A stretch of 64,000 nt of DNA from contig NC_073692.1 in NCBI RefSeq assembly GCF_029784155.1, forward strand, positions 422,716,305 to 422,780,304, in the 5' to 3' direction. This document shows positions 55,736 to 64,000 of this stretch, piece after piece. The notes beneath the pieces are model-generated. The model did no database searches. It was not told the DNA's origin and saw nothing but the letters and a program-made list of their open reading frames with translations. The DNA comes from Uranotaenia lowii (lineage: Eukaryota > Arthropoda > Insecta > Diptera > Culicidae). Both the position numbers and the translations under genes were made by a program. The first letter of the stretch is position 1; every line of letters begins with the position of its first letter.

Positions 55736-57214
55736 AACTTGGTTGAAAATAAAAAAAGATGATGTTAAGAAGTTAAATTTGAGAATTCACGTGTGTTTTC
55801 CTCAATTTCAGTATAAATATTTTTTTCAGCCTGGTTTGCTAATGTTCTACAGCCTGATACTTAATGGAATTAGTTTAAGTCAAGGTTTTCGATTTTAAAA
55901 ACAGTTCAAAAGCTTTAAAACATTCCCTTGCCAACTCAGCCTAATCTAGAAAAAGCCAACAAATCTGCTGAATAATCCTCAAATGCCTGTTTCAACTTTT
56001 TCAGGTTTTCATCTAGTTTGAGAAATATGACTGCAATTTTAAAGATATTTTGATATTTTGCCGTCTTTTAAACAAATCCAACCCATGAGGATCAAACGTT
56101 CCCGGACACATTGTTCTTAAATTTTTCCATAACCGACAATTCCTCATCCTCCCGGAGGGCACTTATCTATCCGGTAAATGTCTATTCCCAGTGCGAGCTT
56201 TTCCTTTCAGCACTTTTCTTTTATATGCAAATTGATCCCTTTTTCTCAATTCCCGAGGCCAGACCTTCCGCAGCTCGTAGGGACGTCCCAACAGGCCATA
56301 ACTCCACTTTTGCGGTAATCAAAAGCAATCATAGCCGACCGAATGCTTCGGCTGCTTGCAAATAGAATAATTTCATTAGGCCCCGGAGAAATATGTTTGC
56401 CATGCCTGCGTGCGTCCTATTCGGTTCTATGTTTTGGAATGAAAAATCTCGTCTCGTCCTGTTCCGTATGGAAAATATGATCCGTTTTCCAAGAGCAACG
56501 ACTCGGTTTGCCACTTTTCTGCGGTGCGCGGTGATGATTTCATTACCCGACCCTTCTGGGTTCAAAAAGTTTTTCCAAAATTTTCATTTCGACCAGGAGA
56601 AATGACACAGAGGCTGCGACGAAATAAGGATGCACCCCTTGCCTCGAATTTTACGATTCACCCTTTAAATCTTCTCAAAGTATGATCGGCCCATGAATTT
56701 CCCTCGAGAAAACTCGCTTTCATTATCATTGTGCCTGTTTTATGGATCCCTTTCCAATATTTCAGCTCACCGATAGACAGACAGTCAGACAATCGAATAT
56801 TTACCGCTATTTTTGTTTTCATTACACCTCAGTTGAGAGGGCATTTGCCCTTTTCCATATTCCAAGCTAGAGTGCCAGCCAACTTTTTCCCTTTAAACGG
56901 TTTTTCCGGAGTCCATAAGTCTATCCCGGATTCAAAGGGTTCCAAAACTTCGAGATTAATCATATTTCGTTCCAAGGCAAGATAATTCGTTCCGTATCCT
57001 ACGGGTGAGTCATTAATTTAATAATATCATCCCTGGCTGCCAGACTATACTGATGTTTGAAATACCCAAAGAAAAAGCCTGAATAGAAGACAATTCATAA
57101 AGTTTTCCTTGACAATTTTTTTGGTCAGATGATTCATTTCAACATTTTAGGATTATTTTTAGTTTTTGAATAAATAAAAAGCTTTTATGTAACTGTATTA
57201 AATATCTACCTGTC
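55736..57214. other. Unassigned DNA including a mid-GC block
   Basis: From 56100 to 57010 the sequence is complex, mid-GC and free of visible repeats. Several overlapping frames of 70-85 codons on both strands lack motifs. No gene supported. Confidence 0.3.
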
Positions 57215-57637
57215 TTATTTATTATTCAAAATTTGGCAACATGGATTCAAATAAACAACCTCTATCCTGCCATGTGGCTGAATCGTATCCCTTCGAGTTT
57301 TTTTTGCCTCCAGTAAAACTAACTCCGTCGAGATCAGCAAGTCATCATAATGAAGCGAAAATATGAACCTTGGTTCTTTTCCAGCAGTACTAGAAGGTAT
57401 GGTTGAAGAAAAAAAGTTTTCATTTTGGGTATCAAGCGACAGCAGCCGGCCATTTTCATTGGTAGTTAACTCAGAAAAAATAGTGGTAAAAGCTTTTAGA
57501 AAACTATCTACACGACGGACGCTGACAGATCCTATAATCGACTTGCTGGGTTGGAACCCTTCATCGCTGGAACTAACTTCATCTTTGAATATGGTTCGAC
57601 AAACTTTTGGCACCGAGGGTATCGATTCTAGCTTTTT
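57215..57637 (-). CDS. Possible terminal exon or gene remnant, unknown protein
   Basis: On the minus strand the frame is open for about 140 codons to TAA at 57215. Upstream, CCCATCTACAG at about 57648-57638 could be a splice acceptor that keeps this frame. An AATAAA lies at the stop. The translation is mixed in composition (for example SSSDEGFQPS, LLSLDTQNENFF, FIFSLHYDDLL), without low complexity, and codon choice is varied, as in real coding sequence. No domain is recognised and there is no ATG start, so a single-exon gene is unlikely. It may be a last exon, a gene fragment or chance. Confidence 0.25.
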   Translation of the reverse strand, partial: KKLESIPSVPKVCRTIFKDEVSSSDEGFQPSKSIIGSVSVRRVDSFLKAFTTIFSELTTNENGRLLSLDTQNENFFSSTIPSSTAGKEPRFIFSLHYDDLLISTELVLLEAKKTRRDTIQPHGRIEVVYLNPCCQILNNK

Positions 57638-58268
57638 CTGTAGATGGGTATTATGATCATTATGGGGTGCTAAGGCATTAAATGGAGGGCAATTGTAAGT
57701 TTAGGTTTAGAGTTTTTTTTTCTCCCGTTCAATCCTTTGCTTCCGAGGTGCTATGGAAGGGTGTCGAAAGGGATGGTTTCGTTTTATTGGTTTAATTTTG
57801 TTTCTGCGAGTGAGTTATGAGATAATAATGAGAGTGAACTTTTTGGCCTCACCACAACTGGCTTAGGAGCTTAGTGTGATGAAGTTTCAGGAAAATCCAT
57901 GTCCCTAGACAAAATTGTGCGCCTTTGCAAATGGTGAAAAAACTCGCATTTTCCAAGATGCAGAGAATCCAAGAGTTAAGAGTTTTGACTAATTTTTGAG
58001 CGATGTGACCAATTTTTAATTATGTTTTGTTTTTCGAATAGCTTTTAAAAAAAGTAATTAAAAAAATAGATTTAAAAAACAACCAAAGAAAACTACAATT
58101 TTTTTTTCAAATCATAGGTTTTCATCCAATGCAATAACTTTCCAGAAAAGCACGAGTAGCTTTGACATCTGAAAAAAAAAAATACCGAGCTTTCCTTTTT
58201 ATAAATTTTACTCAATTCTGCAAAAAAACAGTATTTAAACGAAAATAATCGTAATTTAAGAGTACTTT
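57638..58268. other. Unassigned AT-rich DNA
   Basis: No gene seen. Confidence 0.35.
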
Positions 58269-58346
58269 ACTGCCCCTATTCGCATAACAGTCCCATACTG
58301 TTAGCGTTTCCTATCCATATGTGACTGTTATGCCAATAGGAGCAGT
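58269..58346. repeat. 78-bp hairpin (tiny MITE or structured RNA)
   Basis: The arms ACTGCCCCTATTCGCATAAC (continuing AGTC, 58269-58292) and its complement at 58323-58346 pair over 24 bases with two mismatches, with a 30-base loop. There is no flanking TA duplication that I can defend. Confidence 0.5.
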
Positions 58347-60356
58347 TTAGTCAAAAGTAATCTTTGAAATTCCTCCAAGTTTAAGTCGTTTTGCAGTCTT
58401 CAACAAAGCTTTTCAACTTCAATTGCTTCTAAAAAAATCATTTTCGTATCCGGCAGATTTTCCTTCTTATAAAGACAAGACACGAATGCCACAAGGATGG
58501 TAAACTGTCATGAATAAAACCTTAAAAATTCTTTTAAAGGCAGCTTGTGCAATTCAAAACGTCCCTCGATGAAAACCATTAAACATCCATCCGTCGCAAC
58601 ACTCATGTCCACAGATAATCATATGGCTTATGCATCATAAGTTTTAAGGTTGATGGGACATCACGCTGACGTAGTTAGAAAATATATTTGTTCCTTTAAT
58701 AGTTTTTAATTCACCTGAAACATGCGTTTTTACCTTTAACATGCAACAGAAATGTTTGTTAATAAAAAAAATTAACGGAAACATTCAACAATCTATGTTT
58801 TATGTTATCAAAGACTATACATATTTTACAACTTATCTGTCCGCAAAGCTGATCTAAGAAAAAATCTATGGAGCTGCATACGTTAAGGGGTAAAAATTAT
58901 CAAAAAAAATCTGCTATCTGAAATATAAGAACAAATGGATGGATGAAAATTAAACTTAAAAAATGTGTGGTGCGAAATGATCATATTCCATTGTGAGATT
59001 ACAAGACGTCACTTTGATAAACGTTTTGTTGCATTTCACGTAAGATAACTAACTGAATAATAAAAACATTAATTAAAAAATATTGGGCGATTTTCCAGAA
59101 AATATTACTCCCCTAACAGTGTTTATAAAGAGCAATGAAACCAATATGAAGTTTGAAGGTCATATCATTAAGCCAATCCTTCCAACAAGATAAAGTTTTT
59201 TTCGGTATAGAAAAACGTTATACTTTTAACATCTACTGTTTGATTTTTCAAATTTTTTATGAGAGTCAAAAACAGACGCAGTCCTTGAGCAAAAAAAGTA
59301 CTTTTATATAGGGTTAGTGAAAAACGTTCATTTTATAAAAGTGATAGATCAAAAAGTTGCTAATTACCACCCATTTTCCTAAAATTTGAGCTCATTGAAC
59401 TGAAGTTGAGGTTTAAAAAATAATATTAATAATATTTCGTTTACCAGGAAATAAAACAACACTTAAAAAAACTTGTCAACTATCAGCTTCTTCATATCAG
59501 TGCAAGGTAAGCATAAAGAAATTTCAATGATTATCATTTTGCAACTAAACGTTTGAAAATCAAACATTCAAGATAAGTTTTAAATTATAACTGCGATAAA
59601 CTTGTTATATTTTTCAGAATAGTTATTCGAAATTATTGCGTTGATATAGTCAATCCTGAAATTCATTACTCATTGGGAATTGTTGTGCAATTATTTCTAA
59701 ATCTCAATTAGGTTCTGAAGTAAAATATTTTTATTTTGACTGAAACGTAGGAACTGAAATTTCAATCATTTGTTAAGAATAAAACAAATTTTCAACAAAT
59801 AGGGTGCGAATAAAAAGAAAAATTATTTCCATTTTTTTAACCATTTTTTAGAATGAATCAAAAATTATAAAATGAAGGAATAATCCCAAGAAACATAAGC
59901 TGTTTCTTGCTTTTCAGAACCTTCTTAAGACTTAAATTTGGCCTTATAGGGAGCAATAACATTGTTACTTGGGATTGGTTTATGATTAAAATTTTCTTTT
60001 TACAGTAAAAATAGCGATAACCATTCAAATGTTGAAAATTGTACGGTTTTATTCGGAGTTGCCCAAATATTTAATATAAAATTTGGGAAAAGTGCGGTTG
60101 TCCGTATTACATTGAAAAAGCCTGCATTTTGACCAGGTTTATTGTTATTTTCATACTGAAATCAAACTTAAATAAAATTGTGTTGTAAAATATTCTTATT
60201 TATGCAACTAAAACGAATTTTTTAAGCAAGTTTCATAGAACTAACCATGAAAGGTTTTTTGAAAGCCTTGAATGCGATTTGAAATCTGCTTATAAATTTT
60301 GATGAAATTTTTTTTACAAGTTTTTTTTTCTTGATAAATGATAAGTAATTCCTAGG
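58347..60356. other. Unassigned AT-rich DNA
   Basis: Two kilobases with no open frame of 60 codons or more and no clear repeat. Confidence 0.45.
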
Positions 60357-60475
60357 TTCTGACCAAATTTGCCGGATATTGCCGGATTATGGACGACAAT
60401 TTTGAAATCAACTGCCCGGATTGGTCTGACCCAGATACGTGCTGAAAAAATTCTGGCAACCTTAAGATAACTTCT
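60357..60475 (-). repeat. Dispersed repeat family 2, end fragment (reverse)
   Basis: Read on the minus strand it starts AAGGTTGCCAGAATTTTTTC and CACGTATCTGG, and then has 'CCGGCAATATCCGGCAAATT', matching the head of copies at 9003 and 55277. It is truncated after about 120 bases. Confidence 0.55.
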
Positions 60476-60596
60476 CAACAATAAATTTTATTAACCAACA
60501 AATCTCACTAAAACAAATTTCAAAAATTCAGATTTGGTTTTAATTTACTAATACAGCCAATAAGAAAAGTCATCACATAACAAGAATTATTAAAGT

Positions 60597-60633
60597 GTTC
60601 ATAATTACCCCAGACTAAGGGGTAATTATGAAC
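60597..60633. repeat. Perfect 15-bp inverted repeat
   Basis: GTTCATAATTACCCC, a 7-base spacer (AGACTAA), then GGGGTAATTATGAAC. There are no mismatches. Confidence 0.9.
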
Positions 60634-61720
60634 AGACTGTTAACGCCTACGTGCCGCAACTTAAATATTTGAAAAAAAAAATTAGATGGAAACCAGTTAT
60701 TTCAGCTGTTGATTTAAAAAACTGAGTAATTTGGTTCATTTTAACCCCACTTGATACTACACCAGAAAAATAAATCCCTGGAATAAGCTAATTTTCACAA
60801 GATACTTTGTTTAAGAAAAGGTAAAAAATTTTAATCATCCTATTCTGAAGATATTAAAAAATGCAATGAAGACTGCATAAAAATATGTCTATGTTTGAAA
60901 AAAAAAACCAAACAATAACATTTTGAAACACTGATAACGAAAAACATCCTCATTCAATATATTGTTGTAAATGTTAGTCTCCAGAAAAATACAGCTAGAA
61001 AAAGTATGGGAAAATGAAGAGAATCCAAAAAAAAAACGAAATAATCAAGCTTTTCAGACGAGATCTTTTAGGTCCGGCTAATTTTATTCAAGTTTAACGA
61101 GGATATTTTAACAAGTTCTCTTACCTACTTCCAGGTCACCCTGTTTCTAAACTAGGACCCTGATGGGCTAGCTTTAATAATTCAAATTTTCAAACGTGTT
61201 TTTAAAAGTAAGAGCTGACTTTAAGTGTTTAAGAAATGAAAGGCTGCCCTTCGATTTCTTAAACACTTCTAAAAGGATAAGCACCTGAGCTCCGCACAAA
61301 TACTTGTACATATAATGTCCTCCCTATTTTATTAGCATAAGCCACTTCCAAAAGGTGATCTTAAAATTTCAACTTATGATCTTACGATCGTAACTAATAG
61401 ATATGGCAGTCGAACTGTTGAAAAAATATTGAAAATTTGTTTGTCAGCTTGCTTGTATGATAATCTCTCATAATACCGTCACGATAGTTACCATAGAATC
61501 CTCAGAATTTTTCTTATTTTCATAATAAACAAGAGGAAGCGTAAGGGAAATGCATGAAGTAACCATGAAAAATCGGGCTGGCAGATTTTATGAGGTTTTT
61601 AGTCATAATGAAATTCATTATATTTTTCTCATCGGAAATAAAAAAAAAATTCTGATGGAGCATTTTGGCTGAAGGAATTGAGTACAAGCGGTGCCAAAAA
61701 TACGATATGATTCTTTACTA
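60634..61720. other. Unassigned AT-rich DNA
   Basis: No gene or clear repeat seen. Confidence 0.4.
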
Positions 61721-62418
61721 AAGGGTGTTCGGTTAAAAAAGTGGTCAACTTAAATTCGCCGTATTGTTACTAATCATTCATATAAAATAAAAACGAATAC
61801 CCCTCATTTTGAAGGTGTAAGTGTGCTTTAATTTGGAAGTTAACATGAAACATGAACCGTCATCAGAATAGTAAAAGTGTTCGGGGAAGGTTTGTCGAAA
61901 CTAGGAAGCCTGGATCGAGGAGAACCGAAAGTCGGGCTCAGCAATGATGAACAGAAGAATGGCTTGCGCTTTCAAGCACAACCTCAACCTATCCGTTCGA
62001 GATGTCGTGAATGAAGCTTGAAAACGATTGGACTGTCAACTTATAAGATGGTAGTGACTTCAAATCGCAACGATAAGAAAATCCTTTTGGGCAAAACAAG
62101 ATCTCGGAAGCTGTATACGACATTGTTGACGGAGTTTGATTGCGTAGTAATGGACGACGAAAACTACGCCTAGGCAGACTTCAGACAGCTTCCTGGACAA
62201 GAAAGGGAAAGGTATAGTGGTGTGCCTCTAAGAACATTCTGGTGGTACCCAAGGATAAGATCCTGGACTAGGTCAACCGGAATCGTAATTGAGCATTTTC
62301 TGTGTTTTATACACATTGAACTTCAAAATGAAAGATACTTTTTAAAGAAATTTTTAAATAAACAAATACTCGATTTACACGCAATTTAGTTTGACCACTT
62401 TTTGATCCGAACACCCTT
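61721..62418 (+). pseudogene. Decayed Tc1/mariner-superfamily transposon
   Basis: The terminal inverted repeats are AAGGGTGTTCGGTTAAAAAA at the left and, in complement, AAGGGTGTTCGGATCAAAAA at the right, continuing GTGGTCAA. The left end follows TA; the right flank lacks it. The 700-base interior is about half the usual length. It holds broken transposase-like coding sequence: near 62148 it reads VMDDENYA, a stop, then ADFRQLPGQ, which resembles the catalytic-Asp region of mosquito ITm-type transposases as I recall them. Upstream text around 61900-62030 looks like a broken helix-turn-helix part. It is non-functional through stops, frameshifts and deletion. Confidence 0.7.
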
Positions 62419-64000
62419 TCATGAAGAAAAGTAAGCAATAATACGAAGGGTTAACACGTATAATAGAACTAAACTCTCCCACTGCCACTCTCTCCCACAC
62501 CAAAAAGCTCAAATGAGCCCCCTGGTAATGGACACTTCAGTTCTCAGCATGTCTGGCAGCAATCAGGTTAAATTTAAAATAAAAAAAAAACGCAGCAAAA
62601 ACACAAAATTTACGCATGCTGAGAACACAATACTTCTCGACTGCTTTTGATAATCTCAATTTCTTCTTTTCGATATAATCTAAAACATAACAAATACGGC
62701 TAAAATGTAAAACAATATACTAAGTCCACTACTTTTCTGGTCTTTGAACACACTTATATTTGAAATAATGGATAGATCGGATAATCTTATTATACGTCCA
62801 TTTTTTCAAATTCATTGAGCCGTTTATCCGAAAGACACCTTTTTATAGCCTAACCCTTGTAACATTTTAGTTTAATTACGCTGGATGAAATTTTGATATG
62901 TTTTGCAAATTGTATACTTTCTTTATAAAAAACCGTTTTATTCCAAAACATAATAATCTAATCTAATACTTTAATCTAGTCGCTTTTCTAGGAAAGGGGT
63001 TAATTAAACCGATCATCGTTAATTACAAAATAGATCCCGGAAAGCAATGAACCGATTTAGCGATTTTGATTAACCAAGGTACCGAGAATCGTTTCGCACA
63101 TCACATTCTGCTTTGCATGTGTCAATCAGAGGAAACTGGCAAATTTCAATAAGTCTCGTGAAATAAAATCGAGAAGCTAGAAACCGACGAGGTGCTGTTA
63201 ATTTAATCATTTGATTTGCGTAACGAATTGGATTATATCTGCTCGGCTCGGAAATTCGCTTGCATTTGGAATTTTTTTCCCCAGTATAGATGCTGGAAAA
63301 TAGCAAGGGAAAGGTAGAAAAAAATGTGTCCCTCGATTGATTCCTGTAGGCTAATGGAGACGAAATAAATTGCGGCATCAATGGCTGAAAAATCCACTTT
63401 TCCGTTGTATGTTCTCATGGACCACCTGAAAGTTCTAAAAATGAAAAAAAAACTGCATAAAAACAGCTGGGACATAGACAAATAGGGTTGTCCCATGCAG
63501 GACAAACTTTTTCGTATGCAATCCGTGGAGCGCCAACTAACTGACTGGAAATAGAATTGATGCCACCATTTTTACCATATGTACAACACACTAACGAAGG
63601 AAAAATTAGGAATGGTTTTGCGAGGGTGGTTGGGAGCCAAATAAACCCAATCTAGTGCATCAACAGCAACAAAAGTAAACTGGACCATAAAACTGGCAGT
63701 CAGCATTGGTAATTTATGTTTCGACGAATAAAAAGTACGAAAACATTTTTGTTTTTACTTTTGCTTCGCTGTTTGTGATATTTCATTGTTGCATCATAAA
63801 TTAAATGCAAACATGCGATCGGAGCTTTCGGGTAAAATTGTAGGTTTGGTTCGAGATTTGGTTGCTCAGGTTGCATTTCTCCCCGGGCTTCGATGGAAAA
63901 TTTGTAACTTTTTTGTCACAAAGTTTTACAGCCATTAAACGGTGCAACAACTGATTTTTGCCCCTAAGTTTTTGTGCGGTTTCCCACTGCAGAGATTTAG
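62419..64000. other. Mid-GC block, no gene seen
   Basis: From about 62450 to the window end the DNA is moderately complex, with TTAATTA words near 63000. Frames of up to 103 codons on the minus strand near 63070-63505 overlap each other and have no recognised domain. Confidence 0.3.

Noticed and set aside
63070..63505. Two overlapping minus frames of 103 and 90 codons
   Set aside because: They overlap in different frames, have no recognisable motifs and show no splice signals that join them.

Overview
This window looks like eukaryotic, AT-rich, transposon-dense intergenic or intronic DNA from an insect, most likely a mosquito (Culicidae). Reasons: a BEL/Pao retrotransposon, tRNA-derived SINEs, many TA-flanked MITEs and Tc1/mariner remnants, no dense gene packing, and no operons. 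The species cannot be fixed from the sequence. I found no convincing host protein-coding gene. Two weak candidates are an open frame at 57215-57637 (minus) and a possible first exon near 20797-21060 (minus).

The two best-defined elements are LTR retroelements. (1) 22097-25168 has identical 179-bp LTRs, a perfect 5-bp target duplication (CTACT), a primer-binding site resembling the tRNA-Arg type and a purine tract, but no gag or pol. Part of its interior is a 74-bp-period array of stem-loops. These keep one 14-nt loop sequence while their arms vary in a matched way; this is the most unusual item in the window. (2) 30337-37940 is a young BEL/Pao element: 555-bp LTRs differing at only two adjacent bases, target duplication ATCCC, and a long polyprotein frame with PHD finger, gag, CCHC knuckle, protease, RT, RNase H and integrase. 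The frame is broken by a single TGA at 35758-35760. BEL sits in the end of a ~950-bp MITE, which itself sits in an older TIR element, giving a three-layer nest over 28997-38058.

Layout from left to right: mixed non-coding DNA and a SINE (1-5370); a degenerate tandem array split by a MITE (5370-7010); an intact 356-aa ORF1/Gag-like frame with a poly(A) tail on the minus strand and no pol (7161-8600); MITE, tandem-repeat and SINE remnants (9000-19545); the non-coding LTR element (22097-25168); a pair of inverted repeats around a SINE (25831-26863) and a CACAGAA-rich repeat (26881-27252); the BEL nest (28997-38058); a 1.6-kb nearly perfect 9-bp minisatellite (39269-40890); nested TIR elements (42845-47893); fold-back elements carrying a hammerhead-like motif (51031-51228, 54241-54536); and hairpins plus a dead Tc1/mariner copy (58269-62418). 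Between these lie blocks of more complex, mid-GC DNA without visible repeats (about 480-1500, 38270-38990, 41350-42560, 47990-49400, 56100-57010, 62450-64000). They may be the host's own conserved non-coding DNA.

Functionally the window is a record of layered transposition. The autonomous BEL copy could move itself only if its TGA were bypassed. The non-coding LTR element, SINEs and MITEs would all need enzymes supplied from elsewhere.
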